A DNA stretch of 64,000 bases, from assembly GCF_963678635.1 (NCBI RefSeq), contig NC_087063.1:59218759-59282758 (forward strand). The letters run 5' to 3'. How positions within the stretch are numbered: the stretch's first letter is position 1; every line of letters begins with the position of its first letter. A program made the translations under genes and the position numbers. Shown here piece after piece: positions 9,549 through 22,100 of the stretch. The notes beneath the pieces are model-generated. The model was not told the DNA's origin. It saw only the letters and a list, made by a program, of their open reading frames with translations, and searched no databases. This stretch comes from Symsagittifera roscoffensis (Eukaryota > Xenacoelomorpha > Acoela > Convolutidae).

Positions 9549-12500
9549 ATGATACCTGCCGTTAACCAAAACGAGAAAGTGAAGTGTCGAGATTGTTGAA
9601 AACTCTATGTTCGCCACAACGAGCTCGAAATCAAAAAAGATATGCTAAAGGAGTTATTCCTTGTCCTGATTGTAATTATTTCACTTACAATCAACAAGAA
9701 ATGAACTTTCATATGGCTAAGAAGCAAGCCCAACCGATTCGAATTAGTCGACGGTTTGTCCTTCTTGTGAACAAGAGTTTCTAAGTTACTACTGTCTCCA
9801 ACAACATCCGGAAAAAGACATGGAGCTAAGCAACGAAAACCTAGTGATACGGTGGCTGACCTGAAAAAGATTGTGGAGGAAGTGGAGGAAAATGGTGAAA
9901 AGCGAAGGGGGAGTTTAGTGCTCGTCAATATTTCCTGGTGGATACGGAGGTAGAAAATGAGAGACATAAGGTTTTCAACTTCCAAATGTCCCAAATAGAT
10001 ACTAAAATAATCAATGAGATACTTGCAGAAGTTTTCAAATAGCTCAGTTCTGCCGCTAAAACCACCATTGCTCTGGGGTTTGTTCTACAAAATTTTGACT
10101 GGTGAATTTCGATATTTCTACGCCCATGAAAACAATAGTTTGTTTGAAAGATCCCACTTACTGTGTACGATAGCGGAGTTGATAACAATCAAACGAAAAG
10201 TAGACAATTCTGATATTGTGGATTAATGTACCCAAGAACGTCAAAATACAAAGTGGCGATTCAAGTTGATTACTAACGTTAAAATTTTTTCTTATTCGCT
10301 CAAAAACATCCCAATGAGATGTCCGGACTCTGTCTCGCCTGAAACTTTACTGAAAAACATTCTCTCAACTGTCTTTCATCTAACAAAGACAAGGAACCAT
10401 ACAAAGACCATTTGTGTCTTTTTCGTGCATTGGCCATGTACATGACCCACACAATGATCTCGACTCTCACACTTCTAGATACTTTACAGAACTCGTAACA
10501 AAGTCTGGTCATGATCCTAAAAGTGTTCGTGGAGTTTCAGTAGAAGAATTAACTGTTGTCGAGGAAATTGTGCAAAAGAATATCTTTATATACGACTTCG
10601 ATATCAAAGAAGGTGAATATGTAGGAAACTATGTATTGGAAGGTTTGATAAAACTGTCAAACTACTGAGATTTAAGAATGATATCAATCAAACCAATGAC
10701 ATAGATAGGTTCTCCAAGTGCTTCCGGTGTCCGAGTTGTGACACTTTCTTTGATAAATCCGACACTTTTTACAAACATCTCCTGAGATTCAAGGATCGAG
10801 TGAGGCATATTTACCCATAGAACGTTTATGACCTTCGAGAAAACTTGTTTGAAAAGTTAGAGGGATTCAATCTTCCAGTTTATGAAGATAACAAACCTTT
10901 CAGTGATCTCGCATTTCTTGATTTTGAGTCGATGTGTGTTCCTACAGAAGAATTCAAAGAAACACAAACTACAACCTGGATCGGAAAACATGTCTTAATT
11001 TCAGTCTCTATAGCATCAAATCTGATCAATGAACCCATCTTTTTGCACAACAAGGATCAACAGAACTTGATTATTGATTCTGTAAGCAACCTTGAAATGT
11101 TGGCTGAGCAAAGTAAGCTAGAGATGAGAAAAAAGTTCCAAGATATTGAAGTAGCTGGCAATGAAAGATTACAAAAATCTTTGATCAGCTGAACGAACGA
11201 GGTAAAAAGTTATTCAAGTAACCAATTTAAGTACAAAGATGATTGTTCTGAACATTCGGAAGAAGCTGATATGTCGAACCACTTTTTGAGATTTCAGAAA
11301 AATCAGCTAATCGATTTGAAACAAAGTCTGGAGAGATTGGTAAAAACTTTACCTGTTTTTGGATTCAACAGCGGTAGATATTATTTGAAATTGATCAAGA
11401 CCTAGACAATCTCCTATTTGCTTCACGATAAGGAACAAGAAACATCCGTCATCAAAAAAGCGAACGACTTTATATCTTTCAAGTTTGGAGACGTACAGTT
11501 TCTCGACATTTTGAAAATTTTGGGAGGTGCAACAACTCTGGACTCCTTTCTCGAAGCATATAAAGCTATCGAAACAAAAGTTTTCTTTCCCTACCAGTGG
11601 CTTGATAACCCTGACAAGCCTGATTTCCCAAGACTACCGCCACATGAAGCCTTTTTCAGTAAACTCAGAAAAAAAATCTTTAGACAAAAATTTTACTGAC
11701 TATAAGAAACTGAGGAGGAGTGGACTTGATGTACAACAAGCACTATAAAAGCTTTCAATCTGGAGTGTGCCCCCATCTGGTTTAGAAAGTTACACTTAAT
11801 TTGAAGATACTTGGTAGAAAAACTGAATGAATGTGTTCAAAGACATTTCGAAGTGGTACAATAAGGAGGATGTTGTTCCAACCCTGGAAGTAATGCAAAA
11901 AATGATTCAGTTTTATCATAACCAGGGGATAGATAGGTTGTATCTTGGATGTACTCTTCCGAATATAGCAAACATATCTCTACACAAAACTACAAATCAC
12001 AAATTTTATCAATGTTGTGAAAGTGATAAAGATTTGTGTGAAAAAGTACGAGAAGACATGACCGGTGGAATTTCCAATGTGTTCACTCGATAAGCTGTAG
12101 TCGATGAAACATTCATCAAAAATTCATTTAATATATGTAAATCAATAGTTGGAATTATTGCAAGTCAGCTTTACCCTTTCTCAATGTGTCAAGATACACC
12201 AACAGGACTAAATACGAGATGGAAGTTTGACACTGATATGTAGAAGTTCAAAGGTAAACATAACCGAGCTCGCAACTTTGAGAATATGGCCAAGTCTTCT
12301 TACCAGGGAACAAGACCAGATTGAAAAAGTGAGTGTTTTTTCACGTCATGTAAACAGAAAAATCGACTGATTTAATATGGATGGTTAATGTGATCACTGT
12401 AAAACAGTATTCGAAGCAATGGGATGCTACTACCACTTCTGTTCCTGTGAAGAAGCTCATCCCTCCTTAAGATAGCAAGATATTGAGCGAGAAAACAACA

Positions 12501-13640
12501 AGAGAGATATGGATGATATGCGAAGAGATTACAAAAAAGAGAAAGGATAGAAAATTGAAGAAAAGTGGGAGTGTGAGTGGTGGGAAAAATTCAAAACCAA
12601 TGAGAAGATTAAAAATTATGTCAGAACCCATTTTCTTTACAAAAGACCTCTTTCTACAAACTCCCTTTTGACAAAACTAAAAAATGGATCTCTTTTTGTT
12701 TATGTTCAGTGCAATTTAGTTGTTCCACTTTTGAACTTAGATTGCAGTGCACCAAAACTTACCGTTTTGTTCAATATTCTCCTCGGAAATGCTTTAATAA
12801 ATTCATCGGTCAGTCAGTGGTTCATGTTACAAGAGAAGGAAGTAAAAACTCTCTGTCAGGAGTTGTATCAGAAACTATGAAGCTTTTAGGCATATTTTTA
12901 CGGAGTATCTGAAAGGTGAAAAAGCTCATAAAGCGATCAATGAGCCATGGTTCAAAGGTTGAATACAGTTGAAAAAGACTTGTATGAGGTGGAAATGTTG
13001 AAATCAACCATTGAGCACCGAGAACCTACCATTGTTGCCTTTTTCATACATACGTATGCAAAACTGAGAACGTTGGAACTCTACTATATTTTCTTTAACA
13101 AGTTTTGTGATTTAAATAAATTTGAAGAGTTGGAGATGGACACAGACTTACTTTACTTGGCACTTGCTAAATAAAATTTGTACGACTGTATCCAATAAAA
13201 AAAGAGACATTTCGGAAAAGTTGAGGGAAAAAAACTGCCGAGACTCTTTCAAGGCAGATGCAAAATCTAAATTCTTCCCTCAAACGTGTTGCAGTGTCCA
13301 TGAAAAGCATGACAAGTGGGAGCCGGGTATTTTCAAAGGAGATTGTAGGTGCACAGAAATGTTATGTTTATGTAGAAAAACTTATTGCTGCTATGGCCAC
13401 AAGTCAGACAAATTCAAATTCAGTAGTGAATAAACGAGTTCTAGAAGATTCTGGAGGTGGGCCTATGGCAAAGTATAGGAGAGTTCGCCATGAAGCAGTC
13501 AAACCTACATCCACTATCGAAGGATTCAAAACTATAAATGATATGGCTGCTACATATGAACAGACAAAGAAAGGACTTAGTTATTTTTATCCAAAAAGAT
13601 AAGTTTAAGATAATGGAATTCATACAAAACCATGAGGTCA
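9549..13640 (+). pseudogene. Family B DNA polymerase of a Polinton-like element, decayed (copy 2)
   Basis: Once a single gene of well over 1,000 codons, now split by many stops and frameshifts. In order: start after the intron acceptor (MIPAVNQNEKVKCRDC, then TGA); C2H2-like fingers (9660-9800); OTU-like CLFRAL (about 10415); block 10414-10668; a C-x2-C finger (10720-10790); exonuclease I LDFESM (about 10918); exonuclease II region FGFNSGRYY (about 11355), with Tyr where Asp is expected; exonuclease III region (11418-11699); block 11827-12093; motif A region GIIASQLYP (about 12150), with Ile at the usual Asp; a motif B region truncated after ETMKLL (about 12880); motif C MDTDLLYL (about 13135), with Leu for the usual Ser; and the C-terminal block KKGLSYFYPKR (about 13590). 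The motif order fits protein-primed PolB. Loss of catalytic residues confirms a dead copy. A retroviral-type integrase, capsid genes or terminal repeats were not found nearby. Confidence 0.8.
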
Positions 13641-15044
13641 TAAGAACTGTTCTGATGCAGTAAATTTATTTATGATGTCGTGTTATATTGGTTTAAAAGG
13701 TAAAATATTGCGGTAAACTTAACATAAAATGTAGTGATTTATATACTTTCTTTGTATTTCAATTTTTCCCCAAAAAACTCAATTTTTCGAAGTTTCAGTA
13801 AATTTTACTATAGTTGCAGCTAAATAGAGTACTGTTTTAAAGAAAAAAAGAAAAATATTAACTGATAAACTAGCTAATAGATCGAATTATATCAAATTTT
13901 ATCGTGCTTTGAAGTTTTTTCTAAATTTTTGAATCTCTTTTCATTGATTTACCATGTGCCAAAAACAATAAATCCACAACCTACACGTAATAAACCACGA
14001 TATCCACCAATTATATAACACGCCGAAATTTTTGCGAAGAATTTAGACATTTCCTCACAAAACCCAAAATTTTTTCGTTTTTCTTACCATTCTCTTACCA
14101 TCACACACACCATGAAACCCTACCAATTCTATTCCCTATCCTAATACATTGTTGACCCTATACCATGTTATTACATTGCTGGTAGACCTGAAGTTCTATT
14201 CCCTATCTTGAAACATCGGGGTCTCCCACCCCCCCCCCCCCCTGATCAGCTCCAACCAACATCTACTACTACTGTATACGAGCAGTCTTGGTCCATAAAC
14301 GACTCAATTTTCAGGACTTTGATATTATCAGCCTAAAGTTTGTAGTTTCTCAATATTTCCAATACCAAAAAATGTTTTTTTTTAGATTAGAACACTAACA
14401 GATTAAACGGCATTAAAATTGCAGTAGTTAACTATATACTGATTGATGCCAACACAAATAAAAAATGAATTTCAAACGAAACAATAAAAATTTTTAAAAA
14501 AGCCGCTATTTCAAAAAATCCTTTCAAAAATCATGGTCTGCTTTTTGGACAAATTTCAAGTTTTTATCTTAAACTAAACAGTACATATTCTGCCATCGAG
14601 TCTTAATTGTGACCCTTGTTTCTTTTATTTGAAAACACTGAGCGTGGACTACATTATAAGCTAAAGTTTTAATACTTTGCATGCAAAAAAAAATTCAAAA
14701 ACCTTTTTTTTATTCATTGAATTGGTTTAGCAAGTTAAATGACAAATAAAAAAAAAATTCCTCAATATGAAATGTTCTTGAAAGAAAAATTGCTGCTCAT
14801 ACAATTTTGATAAATAGAAACTCTATCGTAATTTTTTTTGTCCAAAATGAAAAAAAAACTTTTGATTATCAATATGTTGTCATTCATTTAAAATTCAATG
14901 TACACTCATTTAAACTCACCTAAAAAACCTTGTGGAAGAAATACAGAAAAATAGAAAAATATATCTTTCGATATATATGCTTATTCTTCAGTTTTCATAC
15001 AGGAAACCTTATGATACGGGGTTTTTCTATAGACTCCATGGATG
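13641..15044. other. AT-rich intergenic sequence with a poly-C tract
   Basis: No gene seen. A run of 14 C lies at 14229-14242, striking in such AT-rich DNA. Near 14140 and 14195 are phrases (CTATTCCCTATCCTAATACATTG and CTATTCCCTATCTTGAAAC) related to the diverged repeat of 2.2-3.6 kb. Confidence 0.5.
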
Positions 15045-15160
15045 GAATTGCATAATAAGCAACTTTTTGTATTAAATTTTGTGATAAGCACTTTTTTATA
15101 TTGAATTTTCTGAAAAGCATTTTTTTGTATTGAATTGTATGACAAGCATTTTTATGGAGG
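15045..15160. repeat. 29-bp minisatellite, about four degenerate units
   Basis: Units resemble AATTTTGTGATAAGCAC followed by a T-rich run and ATTG. Two central units are exactly 29 bp; the outer two are more diverged. Any reading frame through it is an artefact of repetition. Confidence 0.6.
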
Positions 15161-16230
15161 TCAACCCGGGCTTCCAATCAAATTGTTTCAGTTACCAGAA
15201 AAAAAATATACTCGAAAACTAATTTGAATTTTAAATTGAAATAATAATTAAACTAAAATGTTTAGATTGGCTTGAGTTGAGCTGTTAGGTCTGTTTTCTT
15301 GCAACTTTCTATTGGTTTGTTGAGCTCAATTGATGCCCTTAGATTTTAGCGCCTGGAATTTTTTGTGCCTCTTGATATCTTTTGATGTCCTCATCTCAAA
15401 CTTCATTAGATATTAAAACTTTTTCTCCAAAAAGGAGAATTTGAAAATCAGGCCAACTAGGCCAATTTCGGATAATTCACGCGCAAAATATTTCATGCAA
15501 TTAATGCGTGAGCGGCTAATGGTTAATTAATCCGACTAAAATAACAAAAATATGCAAATAAAGAACAAAGGCTGCTGTTATTGTAATTAATACCTTATTG
15601 TTAAATGAATATATCACTCTCTTTTCTAAAAAAAAGTACGTGAGAGGATTTATTTCAACTAAACATCAACGTTTTTTTTTAAACTTTCCCATTAGTTTTT
15701 GAAAATCACATCAATTGTTTGAAACTGAACACTATTTTGTTCACATTAAAAACAGTTGCTTTACTTTATGAAAAAAATTGAATAGTTTTGCTTGGTGTCG
15801 TTTTTTCTTTCTACAGACAATTGTTGGCTTTTTAAATAGCCTTTTTTCAACGAAACTTTTCGAAGCATCTGAAAAACTCGGTCTCAAATTCTTTAAAAAG
15901 GATATGCCTGTGATCGTTCATTTTTTTTATCTCATGGCTTTTCAAAAAGTGCCTATTTGACGAGTTTGAGACCTTCAATGCGAGATAGTTTTTGTTTTTT
16001 AGCGCGTGAGTGGCAATTAATAGGAGCTCAGCAATTTTTCCATTTCATCATTTTAAGCAAACTATTTTAAAAATTTACTTTGTTGCTTGACGTTAATTTA
16101 ATCATTTCATTCTTAAGATAGCCTTTGGAGAGAAAAATAAATATTCCAAAATATAACTAAGTGTTTATCAATTCTTTCAAACTTTCAAGTAATTTTTTCA
16201 ATTTTCAATAATACAAACGAAAAGTTTTTT
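15161..16230. repeat. AT-rich region with an old relative of the 1.1-kb satellite
   Basis: Sequence at about 15465-15545 (GGCCAATTTCGG, ATTCACGCGC, then GTTAATTAATCCGAC) is recognisably similar to the reverse complement of the satellite right arm, but much more diverged than any monomer in the array. A GCGCGTGAGTGGCAATTAAT phrase near 16001 may be its partner arm. This looks like a solitary ancestral foldback element beside the amplified array. No gene seen. Confidence 0.4.
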
Positions 16231-16577
16231 TTTTAATTTTCAAGAGAAAACAAGACTGCTCGTATCAGGGCGAAGCCTTGAATTTTCCGACCGCCTTTTA
16301 ATGTTTATGGAGCAGTAATAACATTAAAAAAATTTAATGAAATGAATCAAAATGAAAAATTTTTTTCTAAAACTTGAATTTTTTAAATGAAAATCATACC
16401 CCCACACGCCATATTAAGTACAAAAGGATATATTTCGCTCCTTGTAACAAATCATTTTTTTGCAAATAAGCTTCTTTCAACCAATTTGGAACAATTTCTA
16501 AGACGGATTAACTCTCCGCTAACGCGTTATTAGATATATCGCGCGTTAATTGTCCCAAATTGGCCAAAATGGCAATC

Positions 16578-17185
16578 TTTAAACCCCCGTAATTTACGAA
16601 AAATGATGACAGGTGAAATATCTTTTCAAATTTAAGCTCAAGACAACAATACGTTTTGAATGATATTTGAAAAAATTCCGTCAAATATGGCTAGTTAAAA
16701 AGTCGAAATTTGTCTGAAGAAAAAAAAACCCACCCCGATCACAAATATTCCGTTACTTTCGTAACGAAAGTCAGAACAATAACTGGTTTTTAAAATCTTA
16801 ACAGAGGAACCTGGCAATCAAGCTTTTTTCCTTGCTTTCAATTGACTGCAGAAACTTGCTTTCAATTGACTGCAGATATCGTTTAAACCCCCGTAATTTA
16901 CGAAAAATGATGACAGGTGAAATATCTTTTCAAATTTAAGCTCAAGACAACAATACGTTTTGAATGATATTTGAAAAAATTCCGTCAAATATGGCTAGTT
17001 AAAAAGTCGAAATTTGTCTGAAGAAAAAAAAACCCACCCCGATCACAAATATTCCGTTACTTTCGTATCGAAAGTCAGAACAATAACTGGTTTTTAAAAT
17101 CTTAACAGAGGAACCTGGCAATCAAGCTTTTTTCCTTGCTTTCAATTGACTGCAGAAACTTGCTTTCAATTGACTGCAGATATCA
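16578..17185. repeat. 304-bp direct duplication inside the first satellite monomer
   Basis: Sequence from TTTAAACCCCCGTAATTTACG at 16578 recurs at 16882, covering the right-arm segment and a CTTGCTTTCAATTGACTGCAG phrase that is itself doubled. This accounts for most of the 1,341-bp length of the first monomer. Confidence 0.8.
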
Positions 17186-18236
17186 TTTAAAAAGTTTCGT
17201 TGAGTTCAATTTTAAAAAGTTTTTTTTTCCTGTGATCATTTTTCGGTAAAGTTATAGGGCTTTAAAAATTGTCAAAATAGTTTTCCTGTTTTTAACTTTC
17301 GTAAAACTTACCGTACTGTTTTACATTGTTCACTTTGGCCTACTTTAGACAATTAACGCTCGATTTATTTCGTGCTAGTGAAGCGTAACGCATCTTAGAA
17401 ATCGTTCCATATTGACCAAGGCACTATATTTGGTCTTTTTAAAGTTTTGATATAATTGAAGCATAACACTTTGTATTTGTACTAGCGTAAGGGTGGATGA
17501 TTTTCAAAAACTATTAAAAATTTAATTTGAAATGTTTTCAGTTCTTAAAATTCATCAGTTTTTAAGATGAGCACTACTCCACAAATCTTAACAAGAATGC
17601 TCGTATCGAGGCGAAGCCCTGAAAGTTCCGACTGCCTGTTAACGTTTATGGAGCAGTAATAACATAAACAACACAAAAAATTAATTGAAAAAAATTAAAA
17701 TGAAAAACGTGTTTTCTAAAATTTGAAAATTTTTCTATGAAAATTATCCCCCACACGCCATATAAAGTACAAAACAATAGATTTCGTTCCTTGTAACAAA
17801 TCAATTATGGCAAATAAGCTTCTTTCAACCAATTTGGAACGATTTTTAAGACGGATTAACTCTCCGCTAACGCGTTATTAGCGCGAAATATATCGCGCGT
17901 TAATTGTCCCAAATTGGCCAAAATGGCAATCTTTAAACCCCCGTAATTTACGAAAAATGATGACAGGTGAAATATCTTTTCAAATTTAAGCTCAAGACAA
18001 CAATACGTTTTGAATGATATTTAAAAAAATTCCGTCAAATATGGCTAGTTAAAAAGTCGAAATTTGTCTGAAGAAAAAAAAACCCACCCCGATCACAAAT
18101 ATTCCGTTACTTTCGTATCGAAAGTCAGAACAATAACTGGTTTTTAAAATCTTAACAGAGGAACCTGGCAATCAAGCTTTTTTCCTTGCTTTCAATTGAC
18201 TGCTGAAACGGGTTTTCGAGGAAAATGACCGAGTAT

Positions 18237-19182
18237 TTCTTCAGACAAATGTCGTTTTTTAACTGCCAATTTTGATCTAACTATTTGATATCATTTAAAA
18301 AGTTTCGTTGAGTTCAATTTTAAAAAGTTTTTTTTTCCTGTGATCGTTTTTTGGTAAAGTTATGGGGCTTTAAAAATTGTCAAAATAGTTTTCCTGTTTT
18401 TAACTTTCGTAAAACTTACCGTACTGTTTTACATTGTTCACTTTGGCCTACTTCAGACAATTAACGCTCGATTTATTTCGTGCTAGTGAAGCGTAACGCA
18501 TCTTAGAAATCGTTCCATATTGACCAAGGCACTATATTTGGTCTTATTAAAGTTTTGGTATAATTGAAGCATAACACTTTGTATTTGTACTAGCGTAGGG
18601 TGGATGATTTTCAAAAACTATTAAAAATTTAATTTGAAATGTTTTCAGTTCTTAAAATTCATCAGTTTTTAAGATGAGCACTACTCCACAAATCTTAACA
18701 AGAATGCTCGTATCGAGGCGAAGCCCTGAAAGTTCCGACTGCCTGTTAACGTTTATGGAGCAGTAATAACATAAACAACATAAAAAATTAATTGAAAAAA
18801 ATTAAAATGAAAAACGTGTTTTCTAAAATTTGAAAATTTTTCTATGAAAATTATCCCCCACACGCCATATAAAGTACAAAACAATAGATTTCGTTCCTTG
18901 TAACAAATCAATTATGGCAAATAAGCTTCTTTCAACCAATTTGGAACGATTTTTGAGATGGATTAACTCTCCGCTAACGCGTTATTAGCGCGAAATATAT
19001 CGCGCGTTAATTGTCCCAAATTGGCCAAAATGGCAATCTTTAAACCCCCGTAATTTACGAAAAATGATGACAGGTGAAATATCTTTTCAAATTTAAGCTC
19101 AAGACAACAATACGTTTTGAATGATATTTTAAAAAATTCCGTCAAATATGGCTAGTTAAAAAGTCGAAATTTGTCTGAAGAA
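18237..19182. repeat. Foldback structure of one satellite monomer (example)
   Basis: Left arm 18237-18527 and right arm 18936-19182 are imperfect inverted copies. TTCTTCAGACAAATGTCG (18237) pairs with CGAAATTTGTCTGAAGAA (to 19182). GACAATTAACGCTCGAT pairs with the ATCGCGCGTTAATTGTC segment. ATCTTAGAAATCGTTCCA pairs with GGAACGATTTTTGAGAT near 18943. The left arm has an insertion of about 60 bp. A centre of about 400 bp separates the arms. A short palindrome, ACTTTCG-TAT-CGAAAGT, marks a second centre of symmetry at most monomer junctions. This suggests origin from a MITE-like foldback element that became tandemly amplified. Confidence 0.8.
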
Positions 19183-22100
19183 AAAAAAACCCACCCCGAT
19201 CACAAATATTCCGTTACTTTTGTATCGAAAGTCAGAACAATAACTGGTTTTTAAAATCTTAACAGAGGAACCTGGCAATCAAGCTTTTTTCCTTGCTTTC
19301 AATTGACTGCTGAAACGGGTTTTCGAGGAAAATGACCGAGTATTTCTTCAGACAAATGTCGTTTTTTAACTGCCAATTTTGATCTAACTATTTGATATCA
19401 TTTAAAAAGTTTCGTTGAGTTCAATTTTAAAAAGTTTTTTTTTCCTGTGATCGTTTTTCGGTAAAGTTATGGGGCTTTAAAAATTGTCAAAATAGTTTTC
19501 CTGTTTTTAACTTTCGTAAAACTTACCGTACTGTTTTACATTGTTCACTTTGGCCTACTTCAGACAATTAACGCTCGATTTATTTCGTGCTAGTGAAGCG
19601 TAACGCATCTTAGAAATCGTTCCATATTGACCAAGGCACTATATTTGGTCTTATTAAAGTTTTGGTATAATTGAAGCATAACACTTTGTATTTGTACTAG
19701 CGTAAGGGTGGATGATTTTCAAAAACTATTAAAAAACTAATTTGAAATGTTTTCAGTTCTTAAAATTCATCAGTTTTTAAGATGAGCACTACTCCACAAA
19801 TCTTAACAAGAATGCTCGTATCGAGGCGAAGCCCTGAAAGTTCCGACTGCCTATTAACGTTTATGGAGCAGTAATAACATAAACAACATAAAAAATTAAT
19901 TCAAAAAAATTAAAATGAAAAACGTTTTTCTAAAATTTGAAAGTTTTTCTATGAAAATTATCCCCCAACACGCCATATAAAGTACAAAACAAAAGATTTC
20001 GTTCCTTGTAACAAATCAATTATGGCAAATAAGCTTCTTTCAACCAAATTGGAACAATTTTTAAGACGGATTAAATCTCCGCTTATTACGCGTTAATAGC
20101 GCGAATTATATCGCGCGTTAATTGTCCCAAATTGGTCAAAATGGCCACAATGGCAATCTTTAAACCCTCATAATTTTACAAAAAATAGTCACAGGTGAAA
20201 TATCTTTTCAAATTTGAGCTCAGGACAACATTAGTTTTCGAATGATATCAAAAAGTTCCGTCGAAAATGGCTAGTTAAAAAGTCGAAATTTGTCTGAAGA
20301 AAAAAAACCCAACCCGAGCACAAATATTCCGTTACTTTTGTATCGAAAGTCGGAACAATAACTGGTTTTTAAAATCTTAACAGAGGAACCTGGCAATCAA
20401 GTTTTTTTCCTTGCTTTCAATTGACTGCTGAAACGGGTTTTTGAGGAAAATGACCGAGTATTTCTTCAGACAAATGTCATTTTTAACTGCCAATTTTGAT
20501 CTAATTATTTGATATCATTTAAAAAGTTTTGTTGAGTTCAATTTTAAAAAGTTTTTTTTTCCTGTGATCGTTTTTCGGTAAAGTTATAGGGCTTTAAAAA
20601 TTGTCAAAATAGTTTTCCTGTCTTTAACTTTCGTAAAACTTACCGTACTGTTTTACATTGTCCACTTTGGCCTATTTCAGACAATTAACGCTCAATTTAT
20701 TTCGTGCTAGTGAAGCGTAACGCATCTTAGAAATCGTTCCATATTGACCAAGGCACTACATTTGGTCTTATTAAAGTTCTGGTATAATTGAAGCATAACA
20801 CTTTGTATTTGTACTAGCGTAAGGGTGGATGATTTTCAAAAACTATTAAAAAACTAATTTGAAATGTTTTCAGTTCTTAAAATTCATCAGTTTTTAAGAT
20901 GAGCACTACCACACAAATCTTAACAAAAATGCTCGTATCGAGGCGAAGCCCTGAAAGTTCCGACTGCCTATTAACGTTTATGGAGCAGTAATAACATAAA
21001 CAACATAATAAATTAATTGAAAAAAATTAAAATGAAAAGGGTGTTTTCTAAAATTTGAAAATTTTTCTATGAATATTATCACCCCACACGCCATATAAAG
21101 TACGAAACAATAGATTTCGCTCATTTTAACAAATCAATTATGGCAAATAAGCTTCTTTCAACCAATTTGGAACAATTTCTAAGACGGATTAAATCTCCGC
21201 TTATTACGCGTTAATAGCGCGAATTATATCGCGCGTTAATTGTCCCAAATTGGTCAAAATGGCCACAATGGCAATCTTTAAACCCTCATAATTTTACAAA
21301 AAATCGTCACAGGTGAAATATCTTTTCAAATTTGAGCTCAGGACAACAATGGTTTTCGAATGATATCAAAAAATTCCGTCGAAAATGGCTAGTTAAAAAA
21401 TCGACTTTCGTCTGAAGAAAAAAAAAACCCACCCCGAGCACAAATATTCCGTTACTTTTGTATCGAAAGTCGGAACAATAACTGGTTTTTAAAATCTTAA
21501 TAGAGGAACCTGGCAATCAAGTTTTTTTCCTTGCTTTCAATTGACTGCTGAAACGGGTTTTCGAGGAAAATGACCGAGTATTTCTTCAGACAAATGTAGT
21601 TTTTTAACTGCCAATTTTGATGTAATTATTTGATATCATTTAAGAAGTTTTGTTGGTTTCAATTTTAAAAAGTTTTTTTTTCCTGTGATCGTTTTTCGGT
21701 AAAGTTATGGGGCTTTAAAATTGTCAAAATAGTTTTCCTGTTTTTAACTTTCGTAAAACTTACCGTACTGTTTTACATTGTTCACTTTGGCCTACTTCAG
21801 ACAATTAACGCTCGATTTATTTCGTGCTAGTGAAGCGTAACGCATCTTAGAAATCGTTCCATATTGACCAAGGCACTACATTTGGTCTTATTAAAGTTTT
21901 GGTATAATTGAAGCATAACACTTTGTATTTATACTAGCGTGATGGTGGATGATTTTCAAAAACTATTAAAAAACTAATTTGAAATGTTTTCAGTTCTTAA
22001 AATTCATCAGTTTTTAAGATGAGCACTACTCCACAAATCTTAACAAGAATGCTCGTATCGAGGCGAAGCCCTGAAAGTTCCGACTGCCTATCAACGTTTT

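Noticed and set aside
15778-15960. 60-codon plus-strand frame near the satellite start
   Set aside because: Short, Phe-rich, unsupported by any motif, and lies in a diverged repeat.
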